IMG/VR virus record: IMGVR_UViG_3300032217_000333
Span: 1 to 31,880 of that record
From: a virus
Strand: one strand, 5' to 3'
Length of the DNA stretch: 31,880 nt
Each line of letters opens with the position of its first letter. Position 1 is the stretch's first letter. The translations under genes were made by a program, and so were the position numbers. Positions 23,513 to 30,654 of the stretch are shown here, in pieces. The notes beneath the pieces are model-generated. The model was not told where the DNA came from. It saw only the letters and a program-made list of their open reading frames with translations, and ran no database searches.

Positions 23513-24912
23513 CTCTCAAATATATCTTTCATCTCTGGAAAAGTTTCATAGAAAGTAATTCCTCTATGAGCATCGATCTTTTCTAAATAATCTTTCATCT
23601 CTGGCAATCGTTGACTCCAATCTTCGCTTTTCATAAAACTAATCATACCTCGCAGTCTTTTAACTCCATAGGTATTGGCCAACCATCTATCTTTAGTTAC
23701 TCTTCCTCGTTTTTCTTCGGGTATGCATAATTCCCAATTCTCTTCAAACCAAGGAATAAATTCTTCGTACTTGCGTTCGCACTCATCTTTAAACCATTGT
23801 GGTAGTACTTTTACATTTAAGAAAGCTGGCCAGTAGACAAAGTGATAGTTAATGCCGCCTGCACCCAAGGGCCACATATTGATCTTTTTAAAGTTCTGTG
23901 ACAGTTTCCATTTTAAGAATTCTGGTATGTAATAGATGTTTAGAGCATTGACTGCACAGGCAATTGTAACTTCTACGTTGTCTGTGGTCTGTTCATCAAG
24001 TATACGGAATACATCCTGTGTACGACTCCATTTGCTAGGGTAACGAATGTATTCATTCATTTCACCTATGCTGTCTACACTGTAATGGAAACGCACAATT
24101 TTAAAATGGCTCCATAATTCAAACAGATCATCTCGCCAGGTTACACCATTGCTGTTGTAACGAATTTCAATGTCCTTGGCTCGACCCTGCCTGATGATCT
24201 CTTCCAATATTTCATAGTGCTCGTCAATGATCAAAGGTTCGCCACCGGCAAAGTAAACCTGTTGCATATGTGGAATCTGTTCGTAGAATTGCTCCCAGAA
24301 CACGGGATTTTGTTTATGCCAGTTATAGCTTGATCCATTGATACTGCCTTTATTATCCCACTGCCAAATCTTTTTAACTCCTTCATTTTCCAATGTAGGG
24401 AACACAGTCTGCCAATCTTTGATCCAACCACTGCTGTCGTGTGGGCTGCACATAATACAGGCCAGTTGACACTTGGTGCCAAATCTCAAATCAATATAGG
24501 CCAACTGAGGAGGAACACTACCATCATCGTTGGTTTCTTCGATCAATTTATCAATGCTCACACGCTTTGACCAATACTCAGTTTCCCACTGACGTTTGCT
24601 GTTATGTCCAGAGTCTTCTTCTTTGTAGCATTTAGTACAGCTAGGTGGTTGTTCGCCTGCCAACATCAGCTTGCGAACGTTTTTCATATACTTGCTGTTC
24701 CAAGCTGTTTGAAAATCTGTGTTGTTAAGATTGCTAGGAAGACCTTCGTCGTCTTTGAGTACACCAACCTGAGCACCACCAAGTTTTTTATCGTTGCTGG
24801 CTCCAACTCCACTGGCATTGGCTGTACAACATACTCGCATACTGCCATCGGGCCTAGTGCTTAGGTGTACCCAAGGTAGGATACAAAATGTTTTGCTTGG
24901 TAACTCATTCAT
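23509..24912 (-). CDS. Radical SAM protein 5 (N-terminal twitch type)
   Basis: The protein has 467 residues, the longest of the set. The N-terminal module is FCILPWVHLSTRPDG, MRVCC and CTKCYKEED (C10, C28-C29, C92/C95). The core motif FGTKCQLACIMCSPHDSSGW gives C148, C152 and C155, with YFAGGEPLII as the SAM-binding segment. SVDSIGEMNEYIRYPSKW parallels radical SAM protein 4. The module is the standard twitch form, and a KY/W-rich insertion follows the barrel. ATGA overlaps join it to both neighbours. The substrate is unknown. Confidence 0.9.
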   Translation of the reverse strand: MNELPSKTFCILPWVHLSTRPDGSMRVCCTANASGVGASNDKKLGGAQVGVLKDDEGLPSNLNNTDFQTAWNSKYMKNVRKLMLAGEQPPSCTKCYKEEDSGHNSKRQWETEYWSKRVSIDKLIEETNDDGSVPPQLAYIDLRFGTKCQLACIMCSPHDSSGWIKDWQTVFPTLENEGVKKIWQWDNKGSINGSSYNWHKQNPVFWEQFYEQIPHMQQVYFAGGEPLIIDEHYEILEEIIRQGRAKDIEIRYNSNGVTWRDDLFELWSHFKIVRFHYSVDSIGEMNEYIRYPSKWSRTQDVFRILDEQTTDNVEVTIACAVNALNIYYIPEFLKWKLSQNFKKINMWPLGAGGINYHFVYWPAFLNVKVLPQWFKDECERKYEEFIPWFEENWELCIPEEKRGRVTKDRWLANTYGVKRLRGMISFMKSEDWSQRLPEMKDYLEKIDAHRGITFYETFPEMKDIFER

Positions 24913-26069
24913 TCCAGTAAGTCCTTTGCCCAGGGATAAAGTTCTTGATATTTGACATCGTTGTTAAAATTCCATATGTTGACAGCATCATTTAGTGCTT
25001 GTTTTTCTTCGGCTGTGATTGATCTTTCTTGTGTCTTTAGAGCTTCAAAGAACTTAAAATAATCCTTGTGCATACCTTTAGGAAATCTACAGTTATTTAA
25101 AGAATCTATTACAGCCTTTCGATATTTCATTGGGATCAATTTAAAATCCATATAGCTAGGCTGCATCACTTCATTGTAGGCCAACCATACATTGTCAAAC
25201 TCGCTGGCCCAATTTAAGAAGTCAACAACACCAAGTGCATTTAATTGGCTCCAACAAGGAGTCAGTGCTACTTCAAAACCACAGTCTCTAAATCTTCTGA
25301 AGTTTCTTTCAATCACAGTCCACTTGCAGGGGAATCGTTGGAACTCAATATGTTCTCCGATACCGTCGATGCTGCACTGCATAATTACTTTGTTAAATTT
25401 TTTCAGCAGATCTAATATAGATTCTTTAGCAGTTGTGGTATTGGTTAGAAAAGAAACTGTTAGATTATTCTTGCCTTCTTCAATCATCCTTTGTAAAAAA
25501 TATTCTACTTCAGGCATGGCAAAAGGCTCTCCGCCGGCAAATTTTATTTCTTTTAAACTAGGAGTTCTAAGGCAGAATCCTATGAGATCTTCTATAAACT
25601 GATTTTCAGGTTTGACTGTGCCTTTGATATAAGATTGGTTTAAAGAATTAACTAGGCCAGCATCCTTGGCTGATTTGTATAATTTACCCAGTTGATTGCT
25701 CCACATAGGATTACACATTCTACACTGTAGATTGCATTGGTTGCCCAGTCTTAGATCTATTACTTCTATTTCTGGAGTTAGATCCCTGGTGTAATAGGTG
25801 CTGGAATTCCAATTGATTCTATAGGAATTATGTGACTTTTCTTCGAGCTTCCAACATTTGGAACAAGAAGTATCTTTAATTCCTTCTGAAAGTCTTGTTC
25901 TCAATGAATTAAGACTAGACTGTTCTGCAAACCATTTGTTTGGATCTTGGGCTTTAAGAAATCCCTTGTCTTCGTAGCCTTCTGTTTGTATACAGCAGTG
26001 TCTGAAACTTCCGGTGTAATTGATATAGAGCTCTTTATAGGTTACTCCACAGTATAGGCTTTGGTTCAT
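24909..26069 (-). CDS. Radical SAM protein 6 (N-terminal twitch type)
   Basis: The protein has 386 residues. The N-terminal module YCGVTYKELYINYTGSFRHC continues into a second Cys and then SCSKCWKLEE, giving C7, C25-C26 and C69/C72. Here the usual FCxxPW is replaced by YCGVTY. The core motif NQCNLQCRMCNPMWSNQ gives C112, C116 and C119, and FAGGEPFAMPE follows. CSIDGIGEHIEFQRFPCKW again parallels proteins 4 and 5. ATGA overlaps join it to both neighbours. It is part of the four-member twitch set; the substrate is unknown. Confidence 0.9.
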   Translation of the reverse strand: MNQSLYCGVTYKELYINYTGSFRHCCIQTEGYEDKGFLKAQDPNKWFAEQSSLNSLRTRLSEGIKDTSCSKCWKLEEKSHNSYRINWNSSTYYTRDLTPEIEVIDLRLGNQCNLQCRMCNPMWSNQLGKLYKSAKDAGLVNSLNQSYIKGTVKPENQFIEDLIGFCLRTPSLKEIKFAGGEPFAMPEVEYFLQRMIEEGKNNLTVSFLTNTTTAKESILDLLKKFNKVIMQCSIDGIGEHIEFQRFPCKWTVIERNFRRFRDCGFEVALTPCWSQLNALGVVDFLNWASEFDNVWLAYNEVMQPSYMDFKLIPMKYRKAVIDSLNNCRFPKGMHKDYFKFFEALKTQERSITAEEKQALNDAVNIWNFNNDVKYQELYPWAKDLLE

Positions 26070-27235
26070 TTGAATTGCTCGCTAAAGGCATCATATTTAG
26101 TACCACAGGTTTTAGCACAGACTGCTAGCTTGCCATCAGCGCAGCTGGATTTAGCCCAGCTCTCAGGAATGACTTCCTGAAAGTATTGACCATCGACTAT
26201 GTTTTGTAAACTGTGACTAACGGCATTGAGATTGTCCTTGCCCACAGAATCTATAGCGTCCCATATCTGCCCTCCACGATCATTCCAATACCAAACATAC
26301 ATTTGATTGGCTGTCCAGCAACAGGGCTGTACTATGCCCTCTGCTGAGATGTAAAGACTTTTTTCTTCCTGTACCTTGCATTTTATTTCTGCTTCATCCC
26401 AGATCTTTTCCATGGGCTTTTTCTTTGCAGGATCTCTGTGAAAGATCTGGGAATACAGTTTGTCTTTGACATCTTCAAACTTACTGGGCAGGAACTTCAA
26501 AGGCTGATCGTTTTTACTGATTTTGCTGAGTTCATCAATCACTGAATTCCTGTACTTGGGATTTGTAGGAGGTTGTAGCAGTGTGGTAGCCAGGCCTCGA
26601 CGATTAGCGGCCTGATGCATTTCTTTGGTCATACCGCTGGCATTGCTGAAAAATCTTGCAGACTTCTTGTATTGAAAACGTTCAAAGCCCATTTGTTTGC
26701 TCAGTGCTTCTGCGGCTTCTACCTGATGTTCGTTGTGTGCAAACACGATATAGTCCCAACGTGCCCTGCCGCCTGCTTGAATAAAAGCTTCTGCATTTTC
26801 CATTATCTTTGACCAAACTGTGCCCTGACGATAAAGATGATTGGTATCTTCTAGTCCATCTAAGCTGAATACTACATAGCCCCTGGGTCCTATTGTTTGA
26901 GCCAACTCTCTCCACCATTCGGGTCGTTTGGCTGAACCATTGGTATGCATACTGAGATTTATCTTGGGGTTAGTGTCCCTAAAGTATTTCAATGCTTCTA
27001 GAGTATCGCGGGCAGCAATGGGATCTCCGAAGTTACCACAGAGATAGATTCTATCCAACTGTAGTAAAAACTCAGGATCAAAGATAGCCTTGATATCAGC
27101 CAGGCTCAGTTCGGCTGCGGGCATCTGCGGATTGACTTCACCGCCATTGATATTGCGTGAGCACATAGGACAACTGGCATTACAGGCCGCTGTGATTTCT
27201 AGATGCACTGTTCTTAGTTCATTATATTTGTACAT
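26066..27235 (-). CDS. Radical SAM/SPASM protein 7
   Basis: The protein has 389 residues. The core motif AACNASCPMCSRN gives C18, C22 and C25 right at the N-terminus; YLCGNFGDP takes the place of the GGEP motif. HTNGSAKRPEWW and FSLDGL are typical barrel segments. The C-terminus has a classic SPASM-like ending: IKCKVQEEKSLYISAEGIVQ, then PCCW, and later SSCADG and VCAKTCG. Unlike proteins 3-6 its auxiliary-cluster domain is C-terminal. Its ATG overlaps the stop of the small 73-residue gene (TAATG). SPASM enzymes often modify peptides or proteins, but the substrate here is unknown. Confidence 0.9.
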   Translation of the reverse strand: MYKYNELRTVHLEITAACNASCPMCSRNINGGEVNPQMPAAELSLADIKAIFDPEFLLQLDRIYLCGNFGDPIAARDTLEALKYFRDTNPKINLSMHTNGSAKRPEWWRELAQTIGPRGYVVFSLDGLEDTNHLYRQGTVWSKIMENAEAFIQAGGRARWDYIVFAHNEHQVEAAEALSKQMGFERFQYKKSARFFSNASGMTKEMHQAANRRGLATTLLQPPTNPKYRNSVIDELSKISKNDQPLKFLPSKFEDVKDKLYSQIFHRDPAKKKPMEKIWDEAEIKCKVQEEKSLYISAEGIVQPCCWTANQMYVWYWNDRGGQIWDAIDSVGKDNLNAVSHSLQNIVDGQYFQEVIPESWAKSSCADGKLAVCAKTCGTKYDAFSEQFK

Positions 27236-27456
27236 TATTCACTTATTAGTTTAACATCTCGACCGGGTCCTACACAACTGGGTAGATCACCGTAGTGTGC
27301 CACATAGTCTCGTATCACAGCCCTGTACCAGTTCTGGCTGTTGTGATGTGCCTGAACGTTGTATTTGTAGATGGCATTGTTGGTGGCTTCCATCACAGAC
27401 AGTGCCCGTGCGGCTTCCCGTTGCAGGGTTCTCAGATCCAGTGTGTCCAAGTCCAT
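27235..27456 (-). CDS. 73-residue protein coupled to the SPASM enzyme
   Basis: The sequence MDLDTLDLRTLQREAARALS continues VMEATNNAIYKYNVQAH and ends YGDLPSCVGPGRDVKLISE. It is mostly helical with one cysteine and a Gly/Pro-containing tail, and it has no signal peptide. TAATG overlaps join it to the methyltransferase-like gene before and to the SPASM radical-SAM gene after. Size and position would suit a peptide substrate or a partner of the radical-SAM enzyme, but the core is not repetitive and no leader motif is seen, so it may be a small structural or regulatory protein. Confidence 0.6.
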   Translation of the reverse strand: MDLDTLDLRTLQREAARALSVMEATNNAIYKYNVQAHHNSQNWYRAVIRDYVAHYGDLPSCVGPGRDVKLISE

Positions 27457-28682
27457 TAGGGTCTACCTATCAACATCACACGCTTGTAGCCCTTGAGCTG
27501 TAGCTCTCCGGCAAATATGACTTCACGCATGGGGAACTTTTTGATCATATGATCCACGCTGTGTACACAGTTAACGTGCTCGGCAATATCAAATAGATTG
27601 TTGCTCTGTATGGCCACAATAGGGTCACTGTCTAGCTGTTTGAAGCGCAGCTGATGAAACCATTCTTCGGTCATATGCTCTGCTGAAGTGTTGATTATCA
27701 AATCGGGCAGAAACTTTTCACTGTAGGCTGCGCCATCTCGAAAGTTTTCTACGTTCCATTCATAGCCATTCTTGTGCAGGGTTAGTTCATTGATGTCTGC
27801 ATTAACTGCTTTTACTTTATAATTTTCCAGTTCAGATAGGTTAAAAATATAGTCACTGACTTCGCATGCTTGTTTGTCCAGCTCAATGATCCTCATCTTT
27901 TTGTAGTTGAGTTTTTTATCAAAAATGCTTTTTAGTTGTCCGAACCAACCAGCCATGACCACCACATTGGACATAACAGGTCCTTTTAAAGGAAAAATCC
28001 CCAGGCGTCTATTCTCGTCAGTGTCCAATTTAGATAATTCTTCCACAAGCCAAATTTTACTTTTAATTTGACTGCGACTGAATGCATCATTAATTGAACC
28101 CTTGTCTGCATCAGACTTTAATAAATTGTTGATTCCTCTAAAGATCTTGTCGTTGGGGAACTGTTGATCCAATTTTGACAACTGAGTTTTTATCACAAAA
28201 TGATCAATGTCTTCTTGATCCATGCTTCTTAGCACGATTTCTGTATCTCGACCCAGATTTTCTAGACCTTTTGTTTTTAGCACACGGGCATTGTACTGTA
28301 GTAATGCTCGATAAAGATCCTCTGGCAGTTGTTGACTCCGGTTGATGCTGTGACAGAGATCAGCTAACGATGCCAGTTCTTGATCGTGCTCTGTCTTCTT
28401 TAGCACTCGAGCGCAGTAGGTCAATACAGATCGATACACAGCTTCAGTGCTGTGAGAATTTTTTGTGATACCGTGACAGAGATCAGCTAGGTCTATCAGC
28501 TCGGGTGGTAGCTGGGCTGAGAGCTGCTGTAGATATGATCTTGCAATGGCCAGTCTAGGCGTCTCAGACTGTAGACTTCGAGAAATTGTGTGCAGTTGCG
28601 CTGCCGTTGAAGGTTGTTCAAGATATTTGAGATATTCTTCTAGTCCCAACAAGAATTCGCTGCTGGTAGCTGATTCGGTCAT
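27456..28682 (-). CDS. Methyltransferase-like protein with N-terminal repeats
   Basis: The protein has 408 residues. About residues 58-141 hold two similar 42-residue helical repeats (ELIDLADLCHGITK and ELASLADLCHSINR, each ending CARVLK or NARVLK), with a weaker third upstream. The C-terminal 180 residues resemble a Rossmann-type SAM methyltransferase found in phages: VVVMAGWFGQLKSIF, KMRIIELDKQACEVSDYIF, ADINELTL, DLIINTSAEHMTEEWF. The repeats may bind a partner or substrate. Overlaps join both neighbours (ATGA before, TAATG after). Whether it transfers methyl groups, and to what, is unknown. Confidence 0.65.
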   Translation of the reverse strand: MTESATSSEFLLGLEEYLKYLEQPSTAAQLHTISRSLQSETPRLAIARSYLQQLSAQLPPELIDLADLCHGITKNSHSTEAVYRSVLTYCARVLKKTEHDQELASLADLCHSINRSQQLPEDLYRALLQYNARVLKTKGLENLGRDTEIVLRSMDQEDIDHFVIKTQLSKLDQQFPNDKIFRGINNLLKSDADKGSINDAFSRSQIKSKIWLVEELSKLDTDENRRLGIFPLKGPVMSNVVVMAGWFGQLKSIFDKKLNYKKMRIIELDKQACEVSDYIFNLSELENYKVKAVNADINELTLHKNGYEWNVENFRDGAAYSEKFLPDLIINTSAEHMTEEWFHQLRFKQLDSDPIVAIQSNNLFDIAEHVNCVHSVDHMIKKFPMREVIFAGELQLKGYKRVMLIGRP

Positions 28683-29596
28683 GATCGCAGTCTCCGGGGC
28701 TCAGTGCGATCAGGGTGTCGAAACACTGATTTAAACCAAGAGCTTTGCAGTGCGTTAAGGGGCTCTGCGGCCAGCGCTAGGCCCAGACCGTCCCTGAGTC
28801 TCAGGCCTAGATCCTCTACAGCTCTGACCAGTTCGGGTAGGCTGCGAGTCTCAATGTCACGCTCCCAAATCGTGTCCAGATAGTCAAAGTCCTGTACCCT
28901 GGTGTGATCCCAGTCAGTGAGCATGGTGCGATAAAGACCCTGACGTGCGCCCAAAATACTGTAAAAGCCATTGGCCTGATCTAGACCCACCTGTAGCCAG
29001 GTCAAGAGACGATCTAGATTGTTCTTGGCCTGGGCTGCTCGCCACTGATCAGGGTCACGTATCAGAGCTCCGTTGACCAGGGCCAGTTTAACACCCTCTC
29101 GAAAGCCCGCACGCCAGCTTTGATGCTCGGTGTGATTGATCAGTACGTCACTCCATACTCCGGGCATGAGCACATAGTCCAGGGCCCAGCAGAAGTCCAC
29201 AGCAGCCTCACCCGAAGCACTGACTTCGTGTGTCTGCATTGAGTCAATCACAGACCTAGGCCAGATCTTGATGCCCCCATTGCCATAGCGTAGGCCGTTG
29301 ACTGCGTTTTCTCCGGGAAAACTCAAGACACTGTGGCCAACGTCCCAGCCTGCGTCAAACTCATAGCACCAGTCTAGGAACTCTCTGCGTATTTGATTGT
29401 CCCCATCTACGGTGATCACGTGTGTGCCCGAAGCCAAAGCCGAGCAGGCCTTGTGTGCGGCATCTGATCCTTTGACTCCGTGTACTCGCTGTGCCCTGGG
29501 GCATAGATCCAATAGATGTTGCCAATTCTGTTCGCAATTGGGTTCATCATAGCTTAGGTAGACAATGTCTATGTCTTTGACTGAGAATTTCTGCAT
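28679..29596 (-). CDS. Glycosyltransferase-like protein (GT-A fold)
   Basis: The protein has 305 residues. The N-terminal 70 residues show a GT-A pattern: DIDIVYLSYDEPNCEQNW, RVHGVKGSDAAHKAC and ITVDGDN, with the DxD metal/nucleotide-sugar site at D64 and D66. YGNGGIKIWPR follows. I recall this type from marine phages, where it lies near tail or surface genes. The remainder is helical. It is the first gene of the minus-strand operon, with a late box 4 nt before the ATG. The base composition is more GC-rich than the radical-SAM genes that follow. The sugar and acceptor are unknown. Confidence 0.72.
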   Translation of the reverse strand: MQKFSVKDIDIVYLSYDEPNCEQNWQHLLDLCPRAQRVHGVKGSDAAHKACSALASGTHVITVDGDNQIRREFLDWCYEFDAGWDVGHSVLSFPGENAVNGLRYGNGGIKIWPRSVIDSMQTHEVSASGEAAVDFCWALDYVLMPGVWSDVLINHTEHQSWRAGFREGVKLALVNGALIRDPDQWRAAQAKNNLDRLLTWLQVGLDQANGFYSILGARQGLYRTMLTDWDHTRVQDFDYLDTIWERDIETRSLPELVRAVEDLGLRLRDGLGLALAAEPLNALQSSWFKSVFRHPDRTEPRRLRS

Positions 29597-29600
29597 TGAA

Positions 29601-29608
29601 TATTTAAG
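29601..29608 (-). promoter_or_regulatory. Late promoter box CTTAAATA at the head of the radical-SAM operon
   Basis: The minus strand reads CTTAAATA, ending 4 nt before the ATG at 29596, with no ribosome-binding site. It is the only late box found upstream of the first 12 genes of the operon. It overlaps a 16-bp palindrome (29604-29619). Confidence 0.55.
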
Positions 29609-29619
29609 TGATCACTTAA
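29604..29619. promoter_or_regulatory. Perfect 16-bp palindrome TTAAGTGATCACTTAA
   Basis: This perfect dyad lies across the upstream part of the late box of the operon. A second small hairpin, CCAC-GAA-GTGG, follows at about 29630-29640. A repressor or activator dimer could bind the dyad; a terminator is less likely because no T-run is attached. Confidence 0.4.
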
Positions 29620-29665
29620 TTCTCTCAACCACGAAGTGGCAGCGAAGCCGGCAAAAATTTTCAGG

Positions 29666-29914
29666 TCAGGTGTAGAGATCTTTCTGAGGCTGCCTGCGCA
29701 GTAAGGGAAAGGCTAATACTAGTATACTAGCATAGTCTCTGGGTATGTAAAAATCATAGTGGCCACCCACCTGCGGCTGTATGCTGCCTTGATGACGTTG
29801 AACCAACAGCCAAACTGCTTCGGGATCGTAGTCTATGTAGTAGCTTAGACTGTAGCAGTAGAGATCTGGATCTTGCATAAGTGTATATATCAGATCAAAC
29901 CCCAATCTACACAT
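29666..29914 (-). CDS. Small phage protein, unknown function
   Basis: The protein has 82 residues. FDLIYTLMQDPDLYCYSLSY, then EAVWLLVQRHQG and HYDFYIPRDYASILVLAFPL, resembles small phage hypotheticals in which a helix pair surrounds a short beta hairpin. The ATG follows GCGGGGCCT, so a GGGG may act as a weak ribosome-binding site; that stretch is copy 1 of the TAGGCCCCGCTGC repeat. It stands apart from the operon that starts at 29596. Confidence 0.55.
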   Translation of the reverse strand: MCRLGFDLIYTLMQDPDLYCYSLSYYIDYDPEAVWLLVQRHQGSIQPQVGGHYDFYIPRDYASILVLAFPLLRRQPQKDLYT

Positions 29915-29926
29915 AGGCCCCGCTGC
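29914..29926 (+). repeat. TAGGCCCCGCTGC repeat, copy 1
   Basis: This is the first of three identical 13-nt copies in the same orientation. It abuts the start codon of the minus-strand gene ending at 29914. Confidence 0.7.
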
Positions 29927-29933
29927 TAGTGAT

Positions 29934-29963
29934 TGTGTATGCGTGTGTGTATATGTATATGTG
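29934..29963. repeat. 30-nt alternating purine-pyrimidine (TG/TA) tract
   Basis: There is perfect pyrimidine-purine alternation of TG and TA steps for 30 nt, followed after a break by another 17 nt (29965-29981). Such DNA is easily unwound or can adopt Z-form, features seen near origins and regulatory sites. Confidence 0.6.
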
Positions 29964-30088
29964 AGTGCGTGTATATGTATAGTATACGCTACAGTGAGTA
30001 GAACTTGTCTAGTATATGTAACAATGAGTTTGAGTGCATACGCTAAGGGGTCAGCGAATGGTCTCTGGCTATACAGTGATATTGGGTA

Positions 30089-30101
30089 TAGGCCCCGCTG
30101 C
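30089..30101 (+). repeat. TAGGCCCCGCTGC repeat, copy 2
   Basis: This is the second identical copy; it is followed by GTATATAT. Confidence 0.7.
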
Positions 30102-30200
30102 GTATATATTGAATATAGTGGCCTACTGTGGGATTAGTGTGGACTAGCGTAGTGTAGAGTGGACTACTGTGGCACCATTTGAACTATGCCTCATTAACCA

Positions 30201-30240
30201 AAGTGTGAGAAAGTGTGAAATAGTGCAATAAAGTGCAATT
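30201..30240 (+). repeat. Four tandem 10-bp iteron-like repeats
   Basis: The four units are AAGTGTGAGA, AAGTGTGAAA, TAGTGCAATA and AAGTGCAATT. All share AGTG followed by A at fixed places. The 10-bp period puts each unit on the same face of the helix. Confidence 0.65.
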
Positions 30241-30314
30241 TTACCATTCAAACACTGTGTTTGGCCAGGTTTAGCGGCCAGGATATAGGCGTTGCCAATA
30301 TTTATCTACAGTGA

Positions 30315-30360
30315 ATCACGGTGAAAATAGCAGCGACTTTCTACTATATATTACCGTGAT
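30315..30360. repeat. Inverted repeat ATCACGGT...ACCGTGAT
   Basis: Perfect 8-bp arms (30315-30322 and 30353-30360) enclose 30 nt. The pair could form a hairpin or a paired protein site. Confidence 0.5.
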
Positions 30361-30367
30361 CCCACAC

Positions 30368-30380
30368 TAGGCCCCGCTGC
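30368..30380 (+). repeat. TAGGCCCCGCTGC repeat, copy 3
   Basis: This is the third identical copy, followed by TGTATATA, similar to copy 2. It lies about 50 nt before the start of the gene at 30427. Confidence 0.7.
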
Positions 30381-30426
30381 TGTATATAGGGATCTCACTG
30401 TGTAAATACACTACTAGGAGCGAACC

Positions 30427-30654
30427 TTGAGCAGTACAAGAACAGAATACATAGCAGAACATATACGTACTACAGTAGATGCACTGAATGTTCACGATGA
30501 TCCTAGACACAGTAAACTCTACGTACAGGGATTCATACTAGGGCATCTAGCCAGTATCTTTGAGCGGGATCCCGTACTATATAGAGAGTTCCTAGAACAC
30601 TGTGAATCAATTGCCAATTCCAGAGGTCGAAAGGTTGACAAGCACCCTAGATAG
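30427..30654 (+). CDS. Small phage hypothetical protein
   Basis: The protein has 75 residues. It starts with TTG at 30427, with AGGAG ending 6 nt before, so the rare start is well supported. The sequence LYVQGFILGHLASIFERDPV, then LYREFLEHCESIANSRGRK, is helical and of a type seen in small phage proteins. The next promoter overlaps its 3' end. The function is unknown. Confidence 0.68.
   Translation: MSSTRTEYIAEHIRTTVDALNVHDDPRHSKLYVQGFILGHLASIFERDPVLYREFLEHCESIANSRGRKVDKHPR

Larger units (their letters stand above)
29915..30426. other. Noncoding repeat-rich region (candidate replication or control region)
   Basis: About 510 nt have no convincing gene. The region contains a 30-nt alternating purine-pyrimidine tract (29934-29963), imperfect direct repeats around GTGGACTA and CTACTGTGG (30123-30172), four tandem 10-mers (30201-30240), a repeated GGCCAGG (30263-30269, 30276-30282), a minus-strand GATAAATA box at about 30300-30307 with no ATG after it, an inverted repeat (30315-30360), and copies of TAGGCCCCGCTGC. 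The short frame at 29943-30137 is biased by the TG repeats and is not believed. Confidence 0.6.

Noticed and set aside
15663-29596. Calling the radical-SAM operon a PQQ, mycofactocin or known RiPP cluster
   Set aside because: No recognisable precursor, PqqA/B/C/D-like or peptide-chaperone gene is present; the set does not match a pathway I know.
29943-30137. 64-codon frame in the noncoding region
   Set aside because: Its Val/Tyr/Cys-rich start is produced by the TG/TA repeat tract, and there is no ribosome-binding site or plausible fold.
30201-30240. CRISPR array
   Set aside because: The repeats are 10 bp and directly adjacent, with no spacers, and no cas gene is nearby.
30300-30307. GATAAATA on the minus strand as a late promoter
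   Set aside because: No ATG follows at the usual distance and the next minus-strand gene starts almost 400 nt away; it is kept only as a note in the noncoding region.
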